Source: Lachnospiraceae bacterium (GTDB lineage Bacteria > Bacillota > Clostridia > Lachnospirales > Lachnospiraceae). From it: a stretch of 30,068 bases of DNA. Under the pieces are notes generated by a model that was not told where the DNA came from, made no database searches, and worked only from the letters and a program-made list of their open reading frames with translations. Positions within the stretch are counted from its first letter, which is position 1; each line of letters begins with the position of its first letter. Both the position numbers and the translations under genes were made by a program. Location of the stretch: NCBI GenBank assembly GCA_900766915.1, contig CAAFXE010000344.1, positions 1-30,068 on the forward strand, read 5' to 3'. Below are positions 6,857 to 14,310 of the stretch, in pieces.

Positions 6857-7801
6857 TTAATTCAATACCAGATTTAAAAAATCTCCTACTTCTTTCAGAT
6901 AAAGCTCGCTGTCCACACAATAACTCATGCCGTGGGCTGCACCTTCTACAAAAACAAGTCGTTTCCGGTCTGAAATGCAGGCATCATAACAATCCCGGCT
7001 CATCTGTCCGGGCACAAAATAATCTTCATCCCCATGAATGAACAGTACCGGAATCTGGCAGTTCCTCATAGCATCCACTGCAGAGTGTTCCTCCACATCG
7101 AAGCCTCCAAAGATTTTTCCACCCAGCCGCACTGCCGCATAAGTGATGCCAACCGGAAATTTCATCTGTTTGATAACTTCCTTAATAATGTCCTTCGGTG
7201 AAGAAAATGGACAGTCTGCCATTATGCCCTTGACATTTGCCGGGAGTCCCATATCTGCTGTCATAAGTACAGCAGAAGCGCCCATGGAGATTCCTGCCAG
7301 GATGATCGGTGTCTCCTCTCCAAATCTGCGGTTCATGTAACAGATCCAGTCCATGCAGTCAAACCGTTCCCTGATGCCAAAGGTAATGGCTTTCCCACCG
7401 CTCTTTCCATGACCACGCTGGTCAGCCAAAAGCACATTATAGCCCATCTGTTTTGCATACAATAAAATACCATTTCCATCCCGCAATGCATTTCCATGGT
7501 ATCCATGAAAAAAGAGGATCACGGGTGCCTGATCCTTTATATGATAATATTTGCCGGATAACGTAATCTCATCCCTTGCCTCTATAAATATTCTCTGAGA
7601 CTTCAACTTTCCGGCTTTTTCCATACCGTCTCTGATCATATCTTCGTATGGTTCATACTGTTTTCCCTGAAGCAATGCATTTTCCAGTCCATCTTTTTCA
7701 GTCACCCTTCCAAAGACATTCCTGTAGATCCAATATAATCCAAGTCCTCCCACTGAAAGACCGGCACCTATGTTTCCAATCACTTTTTTTATATTCATCA
7801 T
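6857..7801 (-). CDS. Membrane-anchored alpha/beta hydrolase
   Basis: 314 residues. Residues 8-30 form one hydrophobic segment (IGAGLSVGGLGLYWIY), a likely membrane anchor. The hydrolase core runs from about 68 to 312: FFHGYHG at 97-103 (oxyanion region), nucleophile elbow GISMGA with Ser172, an aspartate in HGDEDYFVP (258 or 260), and His290 in GAAHGMSY. The catalytic triad therefore looks complete. Relatives are annotated as YqkD-type or peptidase S9-like hydrolases; the substrate is unknown. GAGGAG precedes an ATG-ATG pair. It is a single gene, divergent from the PH-domain gene; the gap 7802-8107 holds a 12-bp palindrome and the other gene's promoter. Confidence 0.85.
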   Translation of the reverse strand: MMNIKKVIGNIGAGLSVGGLGLYWIYRNVFGRVTEKDGLENALLQGKQYEPYEDMIRDGMEKAGKLKSQRIFIEARDEITLSGKYYHIKDQAPVILFFHGYHGNALRDGNGILLYAKQMGYNVLLADQRGHGKSGGKAITFGIRERFDCMDWICYMNRRFGEETPIILAGISMGASAVLMTADMGLPANVKGIMADCPFSSPKDIIKEVIKQMKFPVGITYAAVRLGGKIFGGFDVEEHSAVDAMRNCQIPVLFIHGDEDYFVPGQMSRDCYDACISDRKRLVFVEGAAHGMSYCVDSELYLKEVGDFLNLVLN

Positions 7802-7919
7802 TCAAACTCCTCAAGCTTTACAAAAAATCATTCTATCATCGTATATGTTTTGCAACTTCCGGATATGAATCAAACTTACCGTAAAATCCTGCCTACAGCA
7901 TTTAGCTTTACCCCGCGTG

Positions 7920-7931
7920 GAATAATTATTC
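7920..7931. promoter_or_regulatory. 12-bp palindrome in a divergent intergenic region
   Basis: GAATAATTATTC is a perfect palindrome in the 306-bp gap between the hydrolase and the PH-domain gene. It could be an operator, but AT-rich palindromes of this length also arise by chance. Apart from the promoter at 8004-8032 I see nothing else defined in this gap. Confidence 0.2.
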
Positions 7932-8003
7932 ACATCTGTTCATTACTTTCCAAATTCTAGCATAGCCGGTTGGTGCAAACAATTAAGGTTATCTTAAATT
8001 TTG

Positions 8004-8032
8004 CTGATTTTTTTCATAACAGATGCTATAAT
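8004..8032 (+). promoter_or_regulatory. Extended -10 promoter of the PH-domain gene
   Basis: TGCTATAAT at 8024-8032, a TGn-extended perfect -10, with only a weak -35 (around 8004-8009). The leader to the ATG at 8108 is about 70 nt. Confidence 0.55.
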
Positions 8033-8107
8033 AATGAAAAACAATTCATATCTGGAAAATACCGAACAGATAGGACAACTCAAGATTTGCATGAAAGGAG
8101 TTTTAAA

Positions 8108-8512
8108 ATGGCAATAGAAAATACAGATATCCTCTGGAAAGACAAAAAACATCATCTGTGGTTTCCATTAAGTTTTACTACATATTATATTGAAGATGAC
8201 AGGCTGATGATTAAAAAAGGATTTTTTAATACAACTTTAGACGAGACATTACTTTATCGAATCGTCGATATTACCTTCCGGCAATCCCTTGGCGGGAAGA
8301 TTTTTGGCACAGGAAATATCATTTTAAAAACAAAAGCTGATGCTGACAGAGACATTACTCTCGTTAACATCAAACAACCTCTTGAAGTCCGCAAAATGCT
8401 CTCCAGGATGGTAGAGGAAAGCAGAGACCGACGCAATGTGGTAGGTAAAGAATTCTACAGCATGGATCATATGGATCTGGACGGCGATGGTATCTGTGAT
8501 TATGAGGATTAA
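8108..8512 (+). CDS. Bacterial PH-domain protein with EF-hand-like tail
   Basis: 134 residues starting at the ATG after AAAGGAGTTTTAAA; the frame is open further upstream but without a ribosome site. Residues 5-105 resemble the bacterial pleckstrin-homology fold (YdbS/DUF304-like): WFPLSFTTYYIEDDRLMI, then IVDITFRQSLGGKIFGTGNI. There is no membrane segment or signal peptide. The last 13 residues, MDLDGDGICDYED, follow the DxDGDGxxDxxD calcium-loop pattern, which is unusual as an appendage on this fold. It is a single gene ending in a strong terminator. The function is unknown; a ligand-sensing or scaffolding role would be a guess. Confidence 0.75.
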   Translation: MAIENTDILWKDKKHHLWFPLSFTTYYIEDDRLMIKKGFFNTTLDETLLYRIVDITFRQSLGGKIFGTGNIILKTKADADRDITLVNIKQPLEVRKMLSRMVEESRDRRNVVGKEFYSMDHMDLDGDGICDYED

Positions 8513-8514
8513 GC

Positions 8515-8553
8515 TTTGGCTCCGGTTTTCTTACATAGCCGGAGCCAAATTTT
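8515..8553 (+). terminator. Intrinsic terminator of the PH-domain gene
   Basis: 11-bp perfect stem TTTGGCTCCGG (8515-8525) with CCGGAGCCAAA (8539-8549), followed by TTTT. The right arm also encodes the last residues of the convergent gene at 8531-8872. Confidence 0.8.
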
Positions 8554-8872
8554 CCCACTTCAGATTCATAAACTCTTTGCCTTCCGTCAGATCAGACTCA
8601 CTGGTATAAACAGAAATAAAAAATCTTTCTGCCGCCGGCTTATCTTCTGCCCTCAGTTTGATTTCAAAAAATTCATCCTCAAGACACATCTGAATCAATT
8701 TTTCCTTTAATTGTTCCACATTGTAGGTGTCCCATTTTGGCACTAAAACCGTAATATATGCCGTATCCATTGTAGTAATACTGCTGACAATTCTCGGCTT
8801 CTCACTGCATTTTCCAATAATCACAGCTACAATCAGGCAAATTGCTAATATAATTCCAACTTTTTTCTTCAA
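8531..8872 (-). CDS. Small membrane-anchored hypothetical protein
   Basis: 113 residues beginning with TTG, with GGGGG eight bases upstream; no in-frame ATG is better placed. Residues 1-20 (MKKKVGIILAICLIVAVIIG) form a signal or membrane anchor. The following Cys22 sits in IIGKC, which is not a good lipobox because of the lysine before the cysteine, so a lipoprotein is uncertain. The remaining ~90 residues are soluble and mixed alpha/beta, without a motif I know. It is convergent with the PH-domain gene, and its stop codon lies inside that gene's terminator loop. Exported or outward-facing location is inferred. Confidence 0.6.
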   Translation of the reverse strand: MKKKVGIILAICLIVAVIIGKCSEKPRIVSSITTMDTAYITVLVPKWDTYNVEQLKEKLIQMCLEDEFFEIKLRAEDKPAAERFFISVYTSESDLTEGKEFMNLKWENLAPAM

Positions 8873-8930
8873 TCCTCTATCCCCCTTCTACAATTACATC
8901 ATACATCAAACAATACCCCTTAGTAAATCG

Positions 8931-8970
8931 TAAGTTGTTTATTATTTAGCAACTATACAATAAGTTGTTT
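8931..8970. promoter_or_regulatory. Operator-like repeat array upstream of the HTH gene
   Basis: TAAGTTGTTT occurs twice, at 8931-8940 and 8961-8970, exactly 30 bp apart (about three helical turns). An inverted CAACT at 8950-8954 sits between them. The array lies between the divergent TTG-start gene and the HTH gene, just upstream of a TATAAT at 9003-9008. It is a plausible binding site for the HTH protein encoded next to it. Confidence 0.45.
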
Positions 8971-9035
8971 TACAGTAAATGATATTTTGTGAGATTCTCA
9001 TTTATAATATTTCCATGAAATGGGGGATTTCAATT

Positions 9036-9242
9036 ATGAAACGCATACATATGAGAATTGTGGAACTATTGACTGAACGCGGCATCAGTAAAAACCGCAT
9101 TTGTAAGGATTTAGATATTCCACGCGGGAACTTTAACAGATATTGCAGAGATGAATTCCAAAGAATTGATGCCAATCTGGTAGTCAAGCTTTGTACTTAC
9201 CTGGAATGTGATATTAAAGATCTGTTGGTACTTGTCGATTAA
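9036..9242 (+). CDS. Small Xre/Cro-type HTH regulator
   Basis: 68 residues, essentially one Cro/C1 helix-turn-helix domain: MRIVELLTERGISKNRICKD, DIPRGNFNRYCRDE as the recognition region, and LCTYLECDIKDLL at the end. This size and ending are typical of YozG-like single-domain regulators. The ATG at 9036 follows GGGGG with a nine-base gap; an in-frame ATG at 9015 lies upstream of that ribosome site and is less likely. A -10 box TATAAT lies at 9003-9008, with an operator-like repeat array just upstream, so autoregulation is plausible. Targets are unknown. Confidence 0.82.
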   Translation: MKRIHMRIVELLTERGISKNRICKDLDIPRGNFNRYCRDEFQRIDANLVVKLCTYLECDIKDLLVLVD

Positions 9243-9247
9243 GCACT

Positions 9248-9286
9248 CAGGGGACTGTGTTCAAAAAACACAGTCCCCTGTTTCTT
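9248..9286 (+). terminator. Intrinsic terminator of the HTH gene
   Basis: Perfect 14-bp stem: 9248-9261 with 9267-9280, loop CAAAA, then TTTCTT. It also lies at the 3' end of the convergent MoxR gene. The stem contains GGGGACTGTG, resembling the GGGAC-containing arms of the two 165-bp repeats in this window. Confidence 0.75.
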
Positions 9287-10808
9287 AGTTTCCGTTCATC
9301 AGCATCTCTACTTCCTCGATGCCGCTTAGGATGCCTGCTCTTCTTTCGTTGGCAAGCAGTCCCTTATTATATTTGTAAAATCTGGCGCACTCATTTTCTG
9401 ACAAAAATTTGGCTCCATAAAAATTCACTGTTAATTCTGTGATAAATACAACCATTTCCTGGCTTTCCCCAAAGGCACGCTCCATGAAATCAAAGGCATA
9501 TTCAAGGCATTCACCGGCAGCCAAAGTCACAGCTTCCCGCATCTTTGTTTCCTTTACAAACTCTGTTCTCACCCTTTCAAAAGCAGCTTGTCCATCCGAA
9601 ATATTTTCTTCCTTTAACAGCTTTGCGTAAACCTGTAAGACTCCTGCTACCTTCTTTTGTAAATGTTCTGTCTTTCTATCCAGAGTACCATTTTCCCTGT
9701 CGGCTTCTGCCTTTTCAAACATCTCCCCGGACATTTCTTCTAAAAGCTCTGCCGGCACACTGCTGTCATGAAGCTGTCTTTTGAAGGCTTTTAAGCATTC
9801 AAACAGCTCACTGACAAAAAGATCTGCTTCATAGGCATCTTCAAACTTCTCAGAAAGTGCTGTCAAGAGAAGCCCAATCACACTCAATCGCTCATCAAAT
9901 GGTGCAAATTTCAGTTTTTCATACACAGATTCTTTTACTTCTCCCTTTAAAATACCCTGAATCTGATAATCTGTCTGATACTTTTTATAAAGCTCCAGAT
10001 AATTTGCAAAATCCTTGGCGATCTTTTCCTGCTGAATGTATTGGAAGATCACTTCCTGATCCACTTCCATTCCCAGTTTTTCATATACCGTCAGAAGCTC
10101 CGATAAATCCTGCCAGCCTCTGGCAGTCGCAAACCGTTTGCCGTCCACCCTTGTTTCCATATGGTAGAAATTTTCTTTTTTCAGTTCCAGGTATGAAATG
10201 ACCGCTCCGTGGATGCCCACCTGATAAGCATATTCCTTCCAGACTCCAAAATCAGGTTCCACATCGATCTTCTTTACACGATCCAGTGTCACCACATCGA
10301 AATCCCTGACAGATTTGTTATATTCCGGTGGATTTCCCGCTGCTACAATGATCCATCCTTCAGGAATCTTCTGATTTCCGAAGCTTTTACACTGTAAAAA
10401 CTGCAGCATGGTCGGTGCCAGCGTCTCCGATACACAGTTGATCTCATCAATAAACAGAATTCCTTCCCTGCAGCCGGTCTTTTCCATCTGCTCATAGACA
10501 CTGCTGATGATCTCACTCATGGTATACTCTGTCACAGAATATTTTCTGCCGTCATATTCCTTCTCCTGAATAAAAGGAAGACCGATGGCACTCTGTCTGG
10601 TATGATGGGTGATAGTATAGGACACCAGCGCAATGTGAAGGTCTCTGGCAATCTGCTCCATGATCTGTGTCTTGCCGATTCCGGGTGCTCCCATCAGAAG
10701 TATCGGCCGCTGACGAATAGACGGAATCACATAATCCCCAAAATCATCCCTCAAAAGATAGGCCTTGATGGTGTTTTCTATTTCCTGTTTTGCTCTCTTA
10801 ATATTCAT
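9285..10808 (-). CDS. MoxR-type AAA+ ATPase
   Basis: 507 residues. The N-terminal half is an AAA+ module: Walker A GAPGIGKT at 40-47, Walker B ILFIDE at 117-122, a sensor-1 stretch IIVAAGNPPEY, and SVRDFDVVTLDRVKKI matching MoxR proteins. Residues 260-507 are a helical extension without a domain I recognise. MoxR ATPases act as chaperone-like remodelers and almost always pair with a VWA-domain protein, which is the gene directly upstream; the two frames overlap by 11 bp, so translation is coupled. A ribosome-like GGGAATGAGA lies inside the upstream gene. The cellular target is unknown. Confidence 0.87.
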   Translation of the reverse strand: MNIKRAKQEIENTIKAYLLRDDFGDYVIPSIRQRPILLMGAPGIGKTQIMEQIARDLHIALVSYTITHHTRQSAIGLPFIQEKEYDGRKYSVTEYTMSEIISSVYEQMEKTGCREGILFIDEINCVSETLAPTMLQFLQCKSFGNQKIPEGWIIVAAGNPPEYNKSVRDFDVVTLDRVKKIDVEPDFGVWKEYAYQVGIHGAVISYLELKKENFYHMETRVDGKRFATARGWQDLSELLTVYEKLGMEVDQEVIFQYIQQEKIAKDFANYLELYKKYQTDYQIQGILKGEVKESVYEKLKFAPFDERLSVIGLLLTALSEKFEDAYEADLFVSELFECLKAFKRQLHDSSVPAELLEEMSGEMFEKAEADRENGTLDRKTEHLQKKVAGVLQVYAKLLKEENISDGQAAFERVRTEFVKETKMREAVTLAAGECLEYAFDFMERAFGESQEMVVFITELTVNFYGAKFLSENECARFYKYNKGLLANERRAGILSGIEEVEMLMNGN

Positions 10809-12168
10809 ATCTCATTCCCTGCTCTATCAGCTCATAATCCAGGCGAAGGGCAGTCTCCTCCTCTAACTCTTCCTTTTCAATAATCAGCTTGATGGCCCAT
10901 GGCGGTACCGATTTGTCCGTATAATCTTCCTCCATAAATACAAATGCCGTCTCAAAGGGCGGTTTCTTCGTCGGGAACACACCGTAACCGTCCGTAAAAT
11001 AAACCATTCCACGAAGGTTTAAAAATTCTTTTTTCTCCACCAGCTCCCGGACATAGGAAAACGCCGGCCTGAAGTCTGTTCCACCATTTCCGATGACCTG
11101 AAAATGCTTCATATATTGCTCTAATTCTTCCCGACTTGTCACCTTCACATCGGATTGTACTTTCTCGTCACATTGTAAGATGCGGATGTTGACCTTCCTA
11201 AAGAAGCTCTCCGTCTCGGAAAGCACCTCGTAGGTCTGTTCCAGGAATGTTTTCACAAGCTCTCCGGAGCAGGACATGGACGTGTCAATGACGATGACAA
11301 ACTCCTGAATTTTCTTCTCCTCTTTGTATTCCTGCGGTTCAATCAGCGGCATATTTTTATATAATGACAACCCATAACTGTAAAACACATAGTCAAAGGT
11401 ATCCGGATCCACCTGCATTTCTTCCCGCATCACTGCAAACTTTCTAAGAAATGCCTTGTAATCATAGCGTTCCCTATGTTCCACAGCCAGATTCTCCGCC
11501 AGCTCTCCCTCTCCGTTAGTTGCCTCCTTGGAGAATGTTTCCAGCTCCGTCTGCATCTTTTCGCCGATTTCCTGCCACTTATCATTTAACTGTTCCATGA
11601 CAGCAGACGGTGGCTCGTCCTTTCCCGGAGGGGACGGCCATCTGCTATGATCGTCGATTCGAAATTCTTTTTCCAGCTTCCTGATCTTATATTCTTCCGG
11701 ATTTTTCTCCGTCAGCAATTTGTAGATTTTCTCAGCAGTCAAAACCTTCAATGTTTTTTCCAGACTGCCGTAACAGTTGGCGCGGATGGCATTCCTTGGA
11801 AAACGCACACTGCGATGTCCCAGACTGTCGATGAGATGCTCTGTGGCAATATCGCAGGACAGATTCCAAATCCGTTTATCCCTGCTTCCCTGTTTCAGCA
11901 AATGCCTGAAAATGCAGTGAAAAACATTGTGAAGATATGCTCTGTTGATCCTGATCCTGTCCAGTCGATAAAGATCCACCAGATACTGGGGATCGAAATA
12001 CATGGAAAATCCGTCGGTTCCTAGCCCAAAGGTATTCACATCCATCACATAATTTAGGGAGGACAGCGAAATATCCAAAAATCTCATATTCAAATATAAT
12101 TCATTTCTTGAAGCTGTCAGGATTTCACGGCCGACGGCGTCAAATTTTTCTGAAATTTCTATGGACAT
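10798..12168 (-). CDS. VWA-domain protein with putative metallopeptidase-like N-terminus (DUF2201 type)
   Basis: 456 residues from the ATG at 12168, six bases after AGGAGG (an ATG one codon upstream and a longer frame to 12243 are less likely). The N-terminal domain has the zinc-peptidase-like HNVFHCIFRHLL (HxxxH at 80-84), followed by WNLSCDIATEHLID, as in DUF2201 proteins. The C-terminal VWA-like domain has the metal site DTSMS at 295-299, later TDF and a TDGYG segment near 410. Such proteins act with MoxR ATPases, encoded here immediately downstream with overlap. The 165-bp repeat element ends 27 bp before the start, so it would lie in the mRNA leader if transcription comes from the LRR gene. 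Substrate unknown. Confidence 0.85.
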   Translation of the reverse strand: MSIEISEKFDAVGREILTASRNELYLNMRFLDISLSSLNYVMDVNTFGLGTDGFSMYFDPQYLVDLYRLDRIRINRAYLHNVFHCIFRHLLKQGSRDKRIWNLSCDIATEHLIDSLGHRSVRFPRNAIRANCYGSLEKTLKVLTAEKIYKLLTEKNPEEYKIRKLEKEFRIDDHSRWPSPPGKDEPPSAVMEQLNDKWQEIGEKMQTELETFSKEATNGEGELAENLAVEHRERYDYKAFLRKFAVMREEMQVDPDTFDYVFYSYGLSLYKNMPLIEPQEYKEEKKIQEFVIVIDTSMSCSGELVKTFLEQTYEVLSETESFFRKVNIRILQCDEKVQSDVKVTSREELEQYMKHFQVIGNGGTDFRPAFSYVRELVEKKEFLNLRGMVYFTDGYGVFPTKKPPFETAFVFMEEDYTDKSVPPWAIKLIIEKEELEEETALRLDYELIEQGMRYEY

Positions 12169-12194
12169 CATTTTCCTCCTCTCTCTCAATGGAC

Positions 12195-12359
12195 GCCCTG
12201 CAAGGGGACAGGTGCCTCGTCTCGCAGGGTCGTTTCCCCTCAACTAGCCCAAGAATTTCTAAAGACTCGCAGGAGAGCCTGCTTCGTCTAGAAATTCTAA
12301 GGCGGATTTTCGGGCGCACTCCCTTGACGCTCTCCGATGCACCTGTCCCCTTGCAGGGC
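12195..12359. repeat. 165-bp structured repeat, copy 1
   Basis: Bounded by a perfect 21-bp inverted repeat (12195-12215 with 12339-12359; core GGGGACAGGTGC). Inside is a central hairpin: AGAATTTCTA (12252-12261) with TAGAAATTCT (12289-12298), then AGAC/GTCT (12263-12266, 12286-12289), then GCAGG-agag-CCTGC (12269-12282). A further CGATGCAC/GTGCATCG pair (12335-12342, 12361-12368) competes with the outer stem. A second copy with equal length and offsets but different stem bases lies at 16812-16976. This fills most of the gap 12169-12471, where no gene is seen. Confidence 0.8.
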
Positions 12360-12471
12360 TGTGCATCGATAAAATATAAAAACAAACATTTTTATTTTTT
12401 AATAATCAGTTTTCGTAATACAGTCAGCAAAGTGCAGATACTGGCGCTTTACTGACGTGAATTAAATATTC

Positions 12472-13293
12472 TTAAAAGTCATCGAAATTAAAACACTTCT
12501 TCTGTGGTCTGAAATGTTCCATCCTATAGTTCAAAAGATACCCTGATATCTCAGCTCTCTCCATTGATGCCGCACGTTCCTGGAACTTATTCACAAGTTC
12601 TTCTGTAAAATATCCGGCATCGGTCAAAATCATCAAGGTTTCCAGATCATCTTCTCTGCAAATCTCTCTGACCACATCCGACCACTGCTCCCGCAGATAT
12701 TCCAAATAACGCTCTTTTACCTGCTGCTTCAACCCCACCGGTGTTGCCAAACGATTCAGTGCAATTTTGATACATGTCGGCGTAAATTCCTGAGCTATGG
12801 CATGGCTAAACAAACTGTCATACTTTTCAAAATCCATCCGGCGGTTTCGGATGCATTGACGGTACTTATAACCGGAGCCGTGATAGACAATATCAATGAT
12901 CCTTGCCGGTGTATTTTCCACCGATTCCTCATAATATTCCGGGAAGGTAAGCCTGGCAATTGTTCCATCTTTAAACTTAAGCTCCACTTCCACCTCATAT
13001 TGAAAGTCATAAAGCAGCTCCGTCAGAAAATGGATATCTTCCTCCACATCCCGGATGACGATCTTCTTCAGCTTCTTACAGCCCATAAAGGCTCCGCAGC
13101 CAAGACGACGAATGCCGCTGTAAACATAGATTTCTTCCAGTGCAAGACACCGGTAAAAGGCATAATCCTCAATGATCTCGATTCCTTTTGGAAGATCAAT
13201 AATCTTTAATGCGCTGTAATTTGCAAATTCATGATTTTTGATGACAGAACCATGTTCTTCCTTTAGTTCCAGCACCAGCAATTCTTCATTCAT
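12472..13293 (-). CDS. BspA-type leucine-rich-repeat protein
   Basis: 273 residues. Residues 25-105 contain two or three BspA/LRR_5 repeats: LKIIDLPKGIEIIEDYAFYR, LEEIYVYSGIRRLGCGAFMG, LKKIVI. There is no signal peptide, so it is probably cytoplasmic, unlike surface BspA proteins. The C-terminal half (150-273) is helical and ends in QKKCFNFDDF; EDDLETLMILTDAGYFTEELVNKFQ looks ankyrin-like. Its ATG overlaps the stop of the RluA-type pseudouridine synthase (ATGA), so the two are translated together. Downstream lie the 165-bp repeat and the VWA/MoxR pair on the same strand. A role as adaptor for the MoxR-VWA machine is an inference from position. Confidence 0.75.
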   Translation of the reverse strand: MNEELLVLELKEEHGSVIKNHEFANYSALKIIDLPKGIEIIEDYAFYRCLALEEIYVYSGIRRLGCGAFMGCKKLKKIVIRDVEEDIHFLTELLYDFQYEVEVELKFKDGTIARLTFPEYYEESVENTPARIIDIVYHGSGYKYRQCIRNRRMDFEKYDSLFSHAIAQEFTPTCIKIALNRLATPVGLKQQVKERYLEYLREQWSDVVREICREDDLETLMILTDAGYFTEELVNKFQERAASMERAEISGYLLNYRMEHFRPQKKCFNFDDF

Positions 13294-14168
13294 AACAAGT
13301 TCCTCATATCCTCCGGCAATGGCTGCTCAAAAAACATCCTCTCTCCGGTAATCGGGTGTGCAAATTCCAGTCTCCAGGAATGTAATGCCTGCCGCCCAAT
13401 ATCTGTAAAATCAGGATGATATAAAAAATCTCCCGGTAACGGATGACCGATTGCCTTCATATGAACCCTGATCTGATGGGTTCTTCCTGTCTCCAGCCAG
13501 ATCCATGCAAGGGAATATTTCTCATTCTTTTCCACACAGGTAAAATGAGTCACTGCCCTTTCTCCACAGGAATGATCCACACATCGTTCTATGGTTGATC
13601 CTTCCTTTCTGGCAATGGGAAGATCAATGGTCCCTTCCCGGGGAAGACTGCCCCTTACCACTGCCAGATAAGTTCTTTTGATTTTCCGATTTAACATTTC
13701 CTGATTTAGGATGGCGCTGGAGAGCATATTTTTGGCAATGATTGTCAGTCCTGTGGTGTCCCGGTCCAGCCGGTTCACACAGCGAAACACAAAACTTTCA
13801 CCCTGTCTTTTATAATATCCTGCTACCCCATTGGCCAGACTGTTCTCATAGTTCCCCTGAGAAGGATGAATGGGTGTATCTGCTGCCTTATTGATCACCA
13901 GGATATCCTCATCCTCATAGACAATATCCAAGGGCATTGGAGACTCTACGATATTTTCAGAGGATTCCTCCATAAATACTGTCTCTAAAATGTCCCCTGC
14001 CATCAGCCGGTCGCTGGTATAAGCCCAGATGCCGTTTTTTTTGATTCCTTCTTCTGTCTTTTTCAGGTGAATGAGACATCCTCTGGAATACCCCTTTGAT
14101 TTTAAATAATTTTCAATGGTAAAGCCGTCGTGCGCTTCCTCCACCTCATATCTGAACCTTCTGACCAT
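13290..14168 (-). CDS. RluA/RluD-family pseudouridine synthase
   Basis: 292 residues. An S4-like N-terminal region is followed by the catalytic domain from about 85 to 285. The signature RCVNRLDRDTTGLTIIAKN contains the catalytic aspartate, and GRTHQIRVHMKAIGHPLPGD is the second conserved block. Members isomerise specific uridines in 23S rRNA or tRNA; which site is modified cannot be read here. A close AGGAAGA sits before the ATG, weaker than most neighbours. It overlaps the LRR gene by 4 bp. The start at 14168 is 94 bp beyond the trpS terminator, with no clear promoter seen. Confidence 0.88.
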   Translation of the reverse strand: MVRRFRYEVEEAHDGFTIENYLKSKGYSRGCLIHLKKTEEGIKKNGIWAYTSDRLMAGDILETVFMEESSENIVESPMPLDIVYEDEDILVINKAADTPIHPSQGNYENSLANGVAGYYKRQGESFVFRCVNRLDRDTTGLTIIAKNMLSSAILNQEMLNRKIKRTYLAVVRGSLPREGTIDLPIARKEGSTIERCVDHSCGERAVTHFTCVEKNEKYSLAWIWLETGRTHQIRVHMKAIGHPLPGDFLYHPDFTDIGRQALHSWRLEFAHPITGERMFFEQPLPEDMRNLL

Positions 14169-14261
14169 TCTTCCTGCTTTCTATGCCTGTAAACTATCGC
14201 TGCTTTTCCGTCCTGTTTTGTATATCTTATAGGATTCAAACAGCCATACATCAAAAGCTAT

Positions 14262-14292
14262 ACAAAAATCAAGCCATGCCCACGGCATGGCT
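14262..14292 (-). terminator. Intrinsic terminator of mgtE-trpS
   Basis: Perfect 9-bp stem AGCCATGCC/GGCATGGCT (14272-14280, 14284-14292) with a three-base loop; on the minus strand it is followed by TTGATTTTTG. It lies 19 bp past the trpS stop codon. Confidence 0.85.
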
Positions 14293-14310
14293 TTCCTTTT
14301 CTTACATCCA

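Noticed and set aside
7920..7931. Fur or PerR box
   Set aside because: The 12-bp palindrome is too short and does not match either consensus well enough to name a regulator.
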